Source of the DNA: Diadophis punctatus similis
Lineage: Eukaryota; Chordata; Lepidosauria; Squamata; Dipsadidae
Reading direction: 5' to 3'
NCBI GenBank assembly: GCA_023053685.1
Contig: JALIGW010000005.1
Span: 33,556,980 to 33,620,979, forward strand
DNA: 64,000 nt
A model generated the notes under the pieces. The model searched no databases, had not been told where the DNA came from, and saw only the letters and a program-made list of their open reading frames with translations. Position 1 is the stretch's first letter. Every line of letters begins with the position of its first letter. Below are positions 10,773-22,980 of this stretch, piece by piece. The translations under genes were made by a program, and so were the position numbers.

Positions 10773-11129
10773 CAGTGGCGGGTTCCTACCGGTGCGGTCC
10801 AGGGCGCCGTTCCGGTAGGGATCCGCCAATGGCGCAATTTGCGTGCGACAGCTCCGGTGCCGTCTTTGCCAGTCCATCCAATGGCGTCATCTTTTTTCCC
10901 TAATTTTTGGCCTTTTTTGCTTCCTGCGCATGCGCGGAAGAAAAAAATTGCCAAAATTGCGTGCATTTGTCTGTCCCCTAGCGAGATTTTGGTGATTTTT
11001 TGCTTCCTGCACATGCACAGAAGCAAAATCGCACGAGGGGACATGCGCACATAGCGAGGGTGCGCGCACGGGAAATGTGATGATGCGCGCGCTGCGCACT
11101 GATAGCCAGGTAAGAGGAACCCGCCCCTG
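10773..11129. mobile_element. hAT-like MITE, CAGTGGTG family
   Basis: Starts CAGTGGCGGGTTCCTACC and ends GGAACCCGCCCCTG. Exact 8-bp duplication aaaccaat at 10765-10772 and 11130-11137. It carries 'ctgcgcatgcgcggaag' (about 10925), a second 'cctgcacatgcacagaag' copy and 'ccaggtaagagg' close to the right end. The long open frames through it (up to 173 codons, minus) are not genes. Confidence 0.94.
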
Positions 11130-11137
11130 AAACCAAT

Positions 11138-12980
11138 ATGAAATATATAACCCTGATTAGCCAGCCTAAGTCTGTAATCATGACATATAACAGCAGAATA
11201 TGTATGCTGACTGTGAATCGTTTGGAGGGATTTAGAGTTCATATGGCTTAGAATATGCTGCAGGGGAACTAGATCTCCTGTCCTCTCCTCCATTCCATTC
11301 CATTCTTAGCTACATTAGATATTCTGTTATCTTAGATATTCTCTTTTATTGGCTTAGAAATGGTAGGTAAATGAATGGTTTTCCCTGGAACAGTAACAAG
11401 AAGAAAATGCAATTCCTTGGAAAGTACAGTGTTATGCAATTATTTAACGGGGACAAATTTTGATATCAAGTATTTGCCAGGCAATGTACTTACAGTTTCA
11501 AGTATCTATAAAAGTCAGAAAACATTATACAGCTGTTGATGGATTGCCACTCAGATTATAGTTTATGTCAGAATTAAGGTAATTCAATTATAACACATGA
11601 AGAGATTAAAACCATCTCCCTATTTAATTTAATGCTTAAATGAAAAGAATACAGTTGTGCATAAAACCAAGAGAGAGACAAGCTTCAGTGTGTATAGTAA
11701 GCCTAGAGAATTTTACTATGAAGTCTTTCTTTAGAAATAGCTCTTAAAATAAACATATAAATATGAACTTAAAATAATTTAAAATGCATATATTCTCTTT
11801 AAGTTTATAATTACAGTGCAAATTTTAATCCTTTCAACCACATATTTACCATTTTCCATCTGTATATTATAACCAAATTTTTAGACCATTTTATTATGCA
11901 TTCTTCATCTTCTATTTCAATTTTTAAGTTAAATTCATACTTTTTAGCTATTATTTATCCATCATTTGTACATAACTCAATTTCAAATTCAGTCTTACCT
12001 ATTCCAAATAAAAAACCCTTTGGTTTACTTTAAATATTTATAATAACGGTTAATAAGAGTTTAGTGTCTCACAATAAGTTAGCCATTGTGTTTACCTACT
12101 GTTTCTTGTCTATAAAATGCTTCTTGGGTTAAGAGCCTCAACCTATATATGTATGTATCCATATTCTCAATACGGCATGTCCCGGTATTTTATGGTATTG
12201 ATCAAAAAGAAGAAATGACAGATAGGGGCAGTTTGGTTTGTAAATAACTAGATAACTTTATTACTATTTTCTTGTAATTACTGTATTCACTAAATACTTT
12301 GAACTTTAGATGTAGCTGTAAAAACTTCCTTATTTCTGAGCCAGTCATAATAAATGGTTTGGTTTAACTTTAAATTACCAATAGGGATATTTTATATAAT
12401 AGAGAAAGAATTGCTGAAATTTGATAAACAACTTCTTTTCTGTTATAATGGCCAATTTATTTAAGCTTTGCTAACTTTTAAAATTGATCACTGAGAGCAG
12501 AGGAAGTGAAAAACATGAGTTCCATCCTGTGGATTGAAGTTCCATCATCCCAAGTATGAATCTTGCTAATCACAGATGGAAACAAAATTAAAAGTTGGAC
12601 TGGGAGGTGTTCCAGAATTAGAAACAGAACTATTCCAAGAAAATTTCACCTCAGTTTGTTGAAATGATTAAAAAATAATAGGCTGTGTACATAGACAGAA
12701 TCATATATAAATATAGATATGATATAAGCACTACTTTGGTGTAATATAAAATGCTTTAACTTTGTATTTACACAGAATTTAAGTTTGTGTGTGAGTATAC
12801 ATTTATACATAGAAAGTGCATATGTACAAGAGAATTTACTTTTAGAAAGGAAAATGATTGACAGTTTCCTGGAATGAAAATGTGAGAAGGTAAAGTAGCA
12901 AGGTGATAGAAGAGAATTTATAGCTGAGGATTGAACTGTTTTTTTTAAAGAACATTCTACAAACTGTTTAAAAAGTCAGG
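11138..12980. other. AT-rich stretch, nothing recognised
   Basis: No coding or repeat feature identified; composition is strongly AT-rich. Confidence 0.35.
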
Positions 12981-12984
12981 GGTC

Positions 12985-13470
12985 CTTTGTACCTCTGAGC
13001 CTGGCTGTTTTCTTGCAGGCATTTCATTAACCAACTAGGTAACATTATCAGTGCTACAAATGAGTGGGGCTTGCTCACTACGTATACACAATTGGTTTAT
13101 CCTGTCAGTGTTGGTGAGAATGTTCTTGATTAGACTATTGTTATTGTTAGCTTGTTTGTCTGCATTGGTAGTTCCTTGATTGGGGCATTGTTTACTTCTT
13201 CATTGTTGATCTAGTATTAATCTTGATGTTAATCTCTGCTTATATTGTGTTGATTGATAGCATAAGGGTTTTTTTTTTGAGTTTTTATTTCCTTTTGGCT
13301 TTTTAATGGTCTCTTTTGAATGATATGTAAATGTTGCTTATTTCTATATGCTTGTTGATGGCTGATTTGTCTGAGGGGCAGGCTTCCAGGAATTCTCTAC
13401 GGTTTTTAGACCTGGCTTGATCTAGAATGCTCACCAATGTTTGCTATTAATTCATGCCCCTGCCAAATAT
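12985..13470 (-). mobile_element. Penelope-like element, 3' end with GIY-YIG tail
   Basis: Read on the minus strand, 13470 to ~13360 encodes 'REFLEAC.SDKSAINKHIEI'. This resembles the end of the Penelope GIY-YIG endonuclease region (R-E-x-L-E-A-W, then I-N-R-H-I), with a stop-prone decayed frame after it. Downstream comes an A-rich untranslated part and then a terminal motif with 'gttacctagttgg', 'aatgaaatgcctgcaag' and 'ggtacaaaggacccc'. A related 3' end lies at 27620-27742. The element is 5'-truncated and inactive. Confidence 0.7.
13012..13056 (-). ncRNA. Hammerhead-ribozyme-like motif, decayed
   Basis: On the minus strand GCACUGAUAA, then a stem (GUUACC/GGUUAAU), then GAAAUGCC and UGCAAG. 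It matches the hammerhead order CUGANGA - stem II - GAAA - GUC. Key positions have changed: CUGAUAA for CUGAUGA and GCC for GUC. Stem I would be GCA with UGC. It is expected to be dead but diagnostic of the element family. Confidence 0.5.
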
Positions 13471-14218
13471 TACTTATATATGACTGACTTCTTTGAACTT
13501 CACTGGAGTATGAGCTCAGTGTAGGTATGCAAAATTCTCAGTCCAGAACTCATGTAATGGCCTCTGTGGATGGAAAACAACAACAAAGAATAATTTTAGG
13601 TAGGCTAGAGGGCCTCAGCATTTCAATGCCACAGTCAGATTATTAATGACTTTTTTACTTACCATTATCAAACCAACCCTATTAACTTCTATCTTTCTAC
13701 TTCTTGTCTTGAGATCCATGTATCTGCAATTAGTACCAAGATTTCTAGAGTTTCAGTATAAATTATTTCTGAACTCTAATTCCATGCTTCAGGTTTGCTA
13801 TTAAATGCAAGCCTTGCTCTCTAATGAACATAGAAAGATGAGGAAAGCAATTCAATTCAAACGTAATAGATTTAGACTGCCCGTCTTCAGTTGGAGTAAG
13901 ACTGATGATTTTTCTACTCAATTATTGAGGAAATGATAGACTGTTGAAATAAAGAGAGATGTAAAGTTTTTCAGTGATCAAATTCTAACTCATGACACTT
14001 TGTTTCTTAATAATTCAGCTGGGTACATTTTCTATTGCCTTGAAATTATCTTTTCCAATTCAGAAATGACTTTCATGTTTATCAAAGGAAGCAAAAGGGA
14101 ATAATTTCACTTAAGTCTTTTGGACAGAATTACTCTGTTCAGCCTTTATATCTGAGCAGAGAGAAGTGCAATCAGCTTCTTCACAACAGCTTTTCATCAT
14201 CTTCATTATAGGGAATGA
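13471..14218. other. Nothing recognised
   Basis: No open frame or repeat signature. Confidence 0.3.
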
Positions 14219-14219
14219 G

Positions 14220-14270
14220 TGAAAGAAAGAGAGAGGGAGGGAGTGAAAGAGAGAGAGAGAGAGTGAGTTA
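14220..14270. repeat. (GA)n/(GAAA)n purine tract
   Basis: Imperfect GA, GAAA and GGGA units; simple repeat. Confidence 0.8.
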
Positions 14271-17200
14271 CAATATACAAGAATCAAGAATTGGACAGAT
14301 TGAGAAAGAAATTAAAATGGAAGAAAGTGTGGTTGCACATCTATGGGTGTATGTGTATGTGTGTAATAAATTCAGTAACTTATTGAAAACGTAAGTTCAT
14401 TTTAAATAAAATCTCATTTTCTTTGCTCTGGGTTACCAAGAAGTCTTTTGATGAAGAAAACTGATCATTTTCTTATTATGTTAACTTTTATGATAACTTT
14501 CTCTATACTAGACTGATGAAATACATTACATAAGAGCAGTGACTTTGTTGGGACTGAACTAAAAGCAGGCTCAATTCCTTCTAACAGAGTTTCAGCTGTA
14601 CTCAGGCCACCTGTTTTACTTGACCTACCTGTGTACTCCACCTACAATTGCAATGCATGCTGACCCCAACATCTCATTTGTAACCACCATAAACTGAGAT
14701 GGAAAATTAGAGGAACAGATAGCTTTGAAATTTTGGAACTAAGTCTACAGCCTGCCCTTGCAAGGCAGGATTCTCTACAAGTCATCAATCTGGGATGTTT
14801 GTTTCAGTATTAAGTACCGCATATGCAACCACAAGCATTTTGTGGAATATTTCTAAGATGCATCAGCAATAGTACTTCATTTTTGCAGAGGATTTTAAAT
14901 TTGTCTTCTGTAGAAAGGAGAGGAAAGCACCTCAGGCTGGGCAGTCTTGAAATTTCCAAAATGGATTGCTGCCACAACTTGTTCCCACTCTTCCAGCAGT
15001 TAGCTGTCCAAGACAACCAGAGAAAGGTTACAATATATTTGGACACCAACCTTGCTCTGTGAGCACAAACCATTAGACTTGTCAGAAGGCATACCTGTTT
15101 TGCTCAACCAGTTGGAAGCAGTGTTAGGACATTTTACAACTATTACCTTAAATATTTTGTATATTAATCTAAAAGCATTGAACAATATCAGAGTGGCTAC
15201 CTAAAAAATAAAACTTATGTGTGTGTGTTCATACATATATACACAACACAGAGAGAGGATTATGTTATTGTTTTCTGTATTTCAAATGAAAATGTTTTAT
15301 TTTGTAAAGCTGCAAGGTTTTATTATATAACTTTAAAATAAATTATTAAAATGGCAAATTGTTAATTATTAAAAGCAAAATTTATTACTTGTTCACTTCT
15401 AGCCCCCCTTATGAAATCATTAATAAATCATTATTCATTGAGATACCTTCATGTATTATAGGGGGAAGTCATGGCACTGCAAAAATTTGAGAACCACTGA
15501 TATACACTCTTAAATTAATACGCAGCATCAGAAATTATGACATAATCAGATAACCATTTCAGTTGAATCAGTTTCTTATTATTATGTCAAGTACTCACAT
15601 TGGATTTGCACACTGCTAAATAGATTTCTTGATTAATTTATTCTTCTCTGCCACATCCAACTGAAAGTCATGGATATTTCCCTTTCCTCCATATTACTTA
15701 AATTATTTCCTTCTTTGAAAAAATAAGACCCAAGAATGGGTTCTTTAATTTTAACTTATAACTTTAAATAGTTGTTAGCCTTTTTAATACATTTACTTAT
15801 AAATTTATCTGAAGAGATAGATGGATTTATCTTCAGAAAGATTTATCTGCAGATATAACTGCTTTATAAATTATGATACATTATTAATAGAATTAGTATT
15901 AATTCAATTTATAAGGCTGCCTAATAAAAAATATTCAAAGCACTATACAATGAATTATAAATTTGGACTAAAAATTCCTAAATCACACAGCCAGTGGACT
16001 ATCTATCTTATTTTTTTCTTTGCAGAGCACATATATATTGTGTGGCTAACAAATTCTTTCCACAGTCTTTACTTGTGTGACTATATTACTCTTTGACCAA
16101 AATATATAAAGAAAGATTCTTCAGAAAGGTTTCCCACAAATAAATGTTTTACAACTTCGACAGGGTAGGAATATAATAATATAGCCTGCAAAGAAAAACA
16201 GGCCAATGAAACTGTTTTATCTCTATTCTGATTATATTTCTTTAATTTTTATAAAATGTTTCTCCAGAATTCTCCTAAAGTGAACTGCAGTATAATATTT
16301 AAAATATGGCAAGTAAAACTATGAATGAGTGACAATCTTTTGTGGCAATTTTTTTTTTTTGAAAATTTGACAGCTCATGAAGGCAATGCTTCACTTACTC
16401 TGATTACAACACATATTTTCCTTTTGCCTTTTTGACAGGATAAAAAGCAGCTTCCAACTTCTAAGTGAAAAAATTAGATGTGATTAGCAAATTTGCCAAG
16501 TTAAAGAAAGCTATGGCTAGAGCAATCAGTTCTCCCTCATGTAGAGATAGTAAAACAGCTGTATCCAGCAGTCACAATTAACATCAAGCTCAAATAGCGA
16601 TTCAATGGAAGCTCATCACTTTTCAACCACTTTACTCTTTATCTATATGAAGTAATTATATAGAAGAGGCAATGGTTTGGAAAGAAGAGGGGAAGGAAGA
16701 AGAAGTAGGAGGATATGTTAACATGATTAGGGAACAATTCTCTTTAGTTTATGGCATTCTCTTTCATCAGTTAAAAGTTCCTATACTGTATTATACTGAA
16801 TAGAAACTTCCGGCCAGGATATTACAAACAATAGGATGTTACCGTAGTTATTATATAGCACTGAGTTATAGTTAAGGCTAGGGTTGCCCTACGTTCAGTA
16901 ATACCATTGTTGTGAATTGTCAAAAGATAATTTCATTGCCTGAACCAATGAAAGAGCTGTTTTCAGATGAATCAGGGGAAATATATACTTTGCATAGCCT
17001 TTGTCTGTACTTCATCAAAAAGCCTTCCTAGTTCTTTTAGAAATCAGAATTCCTTTTTTAAAAAATGCATAGAAATGATCTGTTTTATTTTTCACAGCTA
17101 GCAAAATTTTCTGAATTGTTCCAAAAATATGAGCACTATTTAATATTTTATTTTTAAAAAACCCATTGTATTACAGCTACTTTTATGGCATTTAAGTCAG

Positions 17201-17953
17201 GCAAATTTATTCTCATTGATTTGTGCTTAAACATATGAAACATAAGAATAAACTATATTCTTCACCATCTGAAGCTTTCAGATTGTACATTACAGTAGTT
17301 CAGTTATAAGATATTCAAGGCATGAATAACTGACTCCTTCTCAGGAATGGTTACAATTGTTGCACTAGCTTAAGCTTGGAAAAGACTCTTTTGGCCACAG
17401 GTCTTCATCTGCTGATCTGTCAAGAACTATGATCCAGATTATCAACCATTTCCTTTTGTGAAAACCCAACCCTCCCTAAAGCTAAAATTGGAATCATATA
17501 ATATACAGAAGCTGATACCTGAACAGTTGAATTTCTTGTCCCAATGGGTGCATGTACAATACTAAGATAGGGAGAGTATTCAGCCTTGAAGCATATCATA
17601 TCAGAGTGACTGAAAGGTCAATATCTTCTCTCACAAACAATCTGACTGGAACTGTCCACTCAGAAAGGATTGGAACCATTTAGAAATAGTGTCTTCACTT
17701 ATAACCTTCTGGGTAGTCCACTCCATGGTCAATGTTACTAAGTGCAGAGAATGATCCAACAGGGCCAATAGGTCTGCATTCTCCTAAGTCCCACAACAGT
17801 CATCTATGATAGCAAGTAAAACTATTCCTGTACCATAACTGGATTTAACCCTAACAAATATGAAATGAGATAATCTATTTTTCCTGAAAGTTTTGTAATT
17901 GCTGTCTTACCCCCTTCTCACTAAAGGGTTCCAAAAAGCGAACATTAGAGACT
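14271..17953. other. Long AT-rich stretch, nothing recognised
   Basis: About 3.7 kb without a transposon I recognise. Chance frames at 14810-15073 and 15821-16096 have no domain and no splice or promoter support. A short (TG)n occurs near 15220. Confidence 0.35.
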
Positions 17954-17955
17954 TA

Positions 17956-18945
17956 CCGTATTTTTCGGAGTATAAGACGCACTGCAGTATAAGACGCACC
18001 TTAGTTTTGGGGGAGGAAAACAAGGAAAAAAGGCCTCTGCCTCCCAGCAATTTGCCAAACAGCAAACAGCAAACAGCACAGATGATATACACTGTTTGCT
18101 GTGTATTTCTGTGCATGTGTGCCTGACCCATAGAAATGGCAAAGAATTGGAGAAATGTATATTATGGCAGTATATTAATCCCAGAAAGTTTTCTTAAATG
18201 TAATCACACTAACTCCTCCTAATTATTTAAATAGATCTACTCCAAACATGACTAAGTCAGGGTTTCTCAGCTGGCTTATTTTAATACTAATACTTAATAC
18301 TAATACTTAATACTAAAACAGGACATTTCAGATTATACTTTTACAGATCTTTAAAATTGATGTGGCTTTCTGGAAGTATTCTCTGCTATTTAAAAGAAGA
18401 TACAATAGCACTGGGCCTCTTCAGAGCAAGCATTTATTTTAAAAAGCTTCTTCATTTTGTTAAGTTGTCTAGAACAATAATAAAGCAGTCTTTAAAAATA
18501 AGTCTAATAATTTGAACACTCTACAAACATTTAACAAAATAACATATTAACAGAATCTGCCTCTACCTAGGATAGAACTCACAACCTCCTGATTTCACAA
18601 TCAGGAGCTCTATCACTGAGCCACAGCAGCTCTAGCTTGCCTTCTTTCAATTTCAGCAGTCTAATATTGCCAGCAGTTTATCTCCCAGCAATATGTCTCA
18701 TCAGAACCACCATAGTTTCAGTTTCATTTTACCACATGGCTTGCAAGCCTCCGTCAGCTGTAGGTCGGGAGGCAGTTTATCTCTTCTTGTGCTCTTCTTG
18801 TGCTTTGCCCTGTTTGTTGCAAAGAGGTAAATTGCTGGCAGGCAGAGGCCAAAGGGTGGGGCTACATTCGGTGTATAAGACGCACCCAAGTTTTCACCCT
18901 CTTTTTGAGGGTAAAAGGGTGCGTCTTATACTCCGAAAAATACGG
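17956..18945. mobile_element. TA-flanked inverted-repeat element, ~1 kb
   Basis: Starts CCGTATTTTTCGGAGTAT, ends ATACTCCGAAAAATACGG, with TA on both sides (17954-17955, 18946-18947). Inverted similarity runs on inward: 'ggcctctgcctcccagcaat' at 18031 and 'attgctggcaggcagaggcc' at 18831. 'tataagacgcacc' repeats near each end. No transposase frame. A tRNA SINE head lies inside (18556-18640). The stretch 18370-18530 matches the inverse of 63500-63830, another copy. Confidence 0.82.
18556..18640 (-). mobile_element. tRNA-derived SINE head
   Basis: On the minus strand: 'tggctcagtgatagagctcc' (box A region) and 'gagttctatcctaggtagag' (decayed box B). It is the same head as the SINE at 1395-1542; the CR1-like tail is missing. 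It sits inside the element at 17956-18945. Confidence 0.75.
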
Positions 18946-18947
18946 TA

Positions 18948-20091
18948 GGTAATAGTCATTCATAACTACTTGATTAATCTTTTGAAATTTATTTACTAGG
19001 CTCTTCCCCTTTCTCCAGTGAGGTATTCCCCACATTCTTGGTCAATCTCCTTTCCCATCTTTGATAGTTTGTACATGCTAAGTGGGGTATGCCTATACAA
19101 TTTCTTGGGAGTAACTAGATCAAATGCTTCCAGAGGCATCACACAGCATTATTCTGCTCCCATCATCAGATTCTGGCCAGCTAGCTTCTAAACCTTGAGT
19201 AGTTCTGAGTGGTTTTATCTATCTAATCAGCTAATATTTCACAATGGCCCTTCAAAAGCTCTTTGTATCCTTTCTTTCCTAAAAGCATCTAGTTTAACCT
19301 TAAAAGAATTGCTGGACAGCACTTTGCTAACGTTTTGCTGTTCTTACCAGCCTAATCTAGGCCAACCTGAGGATGTACGTGTGTCCAGTTAGTTTTGTTC
19401 TTCTATTCCTTCATCATGCAAGATTCCTCAATAAACTAGTTCTATCTAAGTCACCAGCAATTGTAACTTCAGATTTTTTTAAAAAAAGATAAATTTAAGC
19501 AACGTCCCTTTTTTAGAAGCATAATTAAACAATGTCCCTATGTACTATGATCATACGGATCAAAAAAGTCTGTTGTCTGATGTTTGTTACCGGTAATCAT
19601 AATATAAAATATAAGATCATCAAACAAAAGCAAATTATAACTGAGCATCAGACATAGTTATAAACACTTGCTTTGCCCTTCACAGGATTCGAAGCTGGAG
19701 TAAAAAGCGTTCTAATTAGCAACTAGTGTTTGACCCTAAGATAATTTGTATCACAAAAGATATCTGAATGAAGGACTTAGTGCGTTTGGCCTTTCTAATG
19801 ATGGTGAGTTCAGCCAAAGTGGAAGAGTACAAGCCTGAAATCAGATATCAGAATTTCACAGCATTTGTGAAAAAATAGTAGTTGACTAATAAATGAGTAA
19901 CAGTCAGTACTGTGTTTGCAAAACAAGTTTAGCACTATCAACAGAAATGCAGTTTCCAAATCACAGGAAATAATATTTCTATTTTATTCTGCAGTTGTCA
20001 GCCTCTGCTTTGATTATTTATCCCGCTCTAAGCCCAAACTTTAAGAAAATCCAGACAAATCAAACAGAAGCAGAAAAAAAATGGGACAGGG
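18948..20091. other. Nothing recognised
   Basis: No coding or mobile-element signature found. Confidence 0.35.
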
Positions 20092-20435
20092 CAGGGGTCG
20101 GCAATCTTAAATACACAAAGAGCCACAAAGGTCCTAACCGGAAGCCCCCCCCATTCAATTCTGGAGCCGACCAGAAGTCCAGTTCCCCCACCATAGAGTC
20201 TTCTCCTAGTGAGGCATCCTTTTTCCTCTACCTGTCCTAACTGAAAATCCTATCAATTGTGGAGCTGACCAGAAAACCCGCCCCTTGCCATAGAGTCTCC
20301 TCCTGGGCGCCTTGCTTCCCCCCACCCTAACCGGAAGCTCCTCTCAAAATTGTGGTGCCGACCAGCAACAGGGAGCCACAGCAGAGGGATGAAAGAGCCA
20401 CATGCGGCTCCAGAGCTGCAGGTTGCTGACCCCTT
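20092..20435. mobile_element. hAT-like MITE, CAGGGGTCGGCAA family
   Basis: Starts CAGGGGTCGGCAATCTT and ends AGGTTGCTGACCCCTT (last base changed). Flanks are ggacaggg (20084-20091) and ggataggg (20436-20443), an 8-bp duplication with one change. Inside, an 'aaccggaagc..gaccag' unit recurs about three times, and 'agagccacatgcggctcc' lies near the right end. No transposase. Confidence 0.88.
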
Positions 20436-20443
20436 GGATAGGG

Positions 20444-21031
20444 TATCGGTATGCTCGAAACTTTGTTTCACATGGAAACAAATAGACATTTTTAACCTTT
20501 GAAAGAGTAGGCTGAAGAAAGAAATGCTCACAGTCTCCAAATACCTTAAAGGATGCCATCTGTTAAAACCTATTTTCTATTGTTCCAGACTGAAGGACAT
20601 GAAATTGTAGATTTAAGTTACTGGAAGGCAGATTCTGATTAAGTACCAGCAAAAATTCCTAACAGTAAGAACAGTTTGACAGCAATAGCAATTACTCAAA
20701 TCAGTGGGTTCTCCTTCACTAGAGGTATTCAAGTGGAGACAAGATAGATAGCCATCTGTCAGGGATACATTAGTTTAGATTCCTCTACTGCATAAGTATT
20801 TGGACACATAGGCCTAGGTTCCTTCTCTCTCTTGATAGTAGATAGTCAACTCAGAAGTTGTATATTGACTTAGCTGCTTTGAAGAGCTTTGTACAGGTCT
20901 AAGATAAAGACAATAATAATTTGGAAATAATTATGCAAATTATATTGACAGTTGTTTCCAGTAAGAGTAGAACAGAAATGTATTGGGTATAATTTTATGT
21001 GCATTTTAACATGGTTTATCTATCTTGCATA
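20444..21031. other. Nothing recognised
   Basis: No supported feature. Confidence 0.3.
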
Positions 21032-21071
21032 AGGGCATAAGAGCATAGTAAGTGGCTATGTTCTTATGCCC
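21032..21071. repeat. Short perfect-type hairpin
   Basis: 'gggcataagagcatag' and 'ctatgttcttatgccc' are complementary with one mismatch over 16 pairs, and the loop is ~7 bases. It is too short for a typical pre-miRNA. It may be a remnant fold-back or a protein-binding palindrome. Confidence 0.7.
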
Positions 21072-22578
21072 TGGTATTCTCCTGTTTTGTAATTTCGTAA
21101 ATAAATTTTGTAAATTAAAAATGGCACAAAACTGCATAGATCAAGAAACAATATATAGTTTATATGTGGAAGAAAATCACTTGTTAGGAACACTGTATAT
21201 AAAATATATGGAATTGGAAAATGGACAAAAAGACACAAAAGTGTCCTTTTGTTTGAATTTGAAAACTAATATGGGAAAACAACTTCCAATCAGGGTGCTC
21301 ACTGAGAAAAACCTAAATTAATACAATACTTAATATTAAATGGTAAAATTGTCTTTGAGTTGAGCTTGACATATGGTAAGGTTGTGGAAATCATACATGC
21401 AGTTTTCTTGCCATGATAGAAAGTTAATTTGCCTTTGTCTTCTTCCAGGATGGTCATTTGTCATCCCTAAGTAGCCTACGATTGTGGACATATTATGCAC
21501 ACAAACACACAAATTGTAGGACTTTTTTCTTGAAGAAACAGTGCTACTAACCTAACAGATCTCTAACCGAACTATGCTGATCAATACAAACTTACAATCA
21601 AAAATGAGATCCCTGGCCAAAATAATCTTCCAGAATAGTGCTGCAGTCTGTCTGTCTGTCTGCCCATCTCATGCAAAGTGACTCTAAGCAGCATGCAATT
21701 AAACGTAGGTGCAACTTTTATCAGCCAATCAAAGTACATTATGGAATCTTGGCATTCAGATACATATGAGGTGGGGCACCTCCACATGACGCTTTCATCT
21801 CATTCCCAGGAGCAATTCTGGGAATGCTCTTTGCCAGCCATTGGCACATTTTAAGGTTGACATGTTGTCCTTTCAATATTGAAATTTGTGGTCAGTCTGT
21901 TTTTATGTTGGCACAATTATTACATCACTATGGAAACAAGCTTTCACTGCAATTCCCCCATGCTAGATAAATGAAAGGAGAAGGGGCATAAAAAATCAGT
22001 CAAACAGAATGAACAGTGGAAGAGGATCAAACTGCCAAGAGGGGAAAGTAAAGGAAAAATGATCCCTCCCCGACCCCTCTGCCAATGTCCTTGTAATTAT
22101 AACCCTCTTTTACATTTATTATCTATATTAATTTGGAGATTGGGTCAGTGGTTCATTATTTCACTCCTTTATCTTTCAAAGTACCAGTGATGTGATGACT
22201 TTACACTGAGTTCCCTTCATAGAATACTTGGTCAGAAGATGGGAACTCATCTCTTTCTCCATCCCCCTTCCAAATTGTGGAGATTTAGTAGGAGATTATC
22301 TTTATCAACAGAACTGTGGGAGTTAAATGGATGGGACCCAGAGAGAATGTTGACTAACTCCTCAGAGCAGTTCTTGTAGTTTGAGGCAAGCAAGAGTCAA
22401 AATGATGTCACGGCCAACTTCAAAATAGTTTAGAAGAATTAGGGAATACAGCCAATCTACAGACTGAGATCATTAAAAGAAGAGGTCATTAAAAAAAACC
22501 AGTCTAAAGTATTCAGTTTGCAATATTTTTTTCAGGTATCTGAGACAAAATAATATGGGAAAGAATGATCACTTATAT
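21072..22578. other. Nothing recognised
   Basis: A short (TCTG)n occurs at about 21645. An 89-codon frame (21052-21321) has no recognisable domain. Confidence 0.3.
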
Positions 22579-22711
22579 CAGGGGTGTCAAACTCGTGGCA
22601 TCATGCTGTCATCCTATGATGTATCACATCATTTTCCCCTTCGCTAAATTGGGGATGGGCGTGGCCAGCATGTGACGTATCCGGCCCATGGGCTGCAAGT
22701 TTGACACCCTG
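22579..22711. mobile_element. hAT-like MITE, CAGGGGTGTCAAACTC family
   Basis: Starts CAGGGGTGTCAAACTCG and ends CAAGTTTGACACCCTG, inverted ends of ~15 bases. Flanks acttatat (22571-22578) and acttagag (22712-22719) agree at six of eight bases. It contains 'gggcgtggccagcatgtgac', shared with the copy at 53070-53203. Confidence 0.85.
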
Positions 22712-22902
22712 ACTTAGAGCATTTTGGAATGTTGAGGTTACATTGTTTTAGCTGTTTTTATTTTTCCAATGGGTCACTTCTGATTTGGCTCCAAGTCAAA
22801 TATGGTTGTTCTAGAACTCAACTGAACTGAAACAATTCTTTGAATTGCTGTTTTATAATCTAAACTACATCTTTTCATAAAATATCCCTAATTGGTCTTA
22901 CA

Positions 22903-22904
<2 letters not shown>

Positions 22905-22978
<74 letters not shown>

Positions 22979-22980
22979 GT
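22905..22980. repeat. (TG)n + (TATATG)n microsatellite
   Basis: About 12 TG units followed by about eight ATATGT-type hexamers; compound simple repeat. Confidence 0.95.

Noticed and set aside
10772..11293. 173-codon open frame, minus strand
   Set aside because: It spans the MITE at 10773-11129. GC-rich DNA has few stops; frames overlap on both strands and no domain is seen.
14810..16096. Chance frames of 79-91 codons
   Set aside because: They overlap on both strands, are AT-rich and have no domain or splice context.
21470..21500. Splice-acceptor-like 'cttcttccag' before a short frame
   Set aside because: One polypyrimidine-AG match is common by chance, and no partner donor or conserved peptide is visible.
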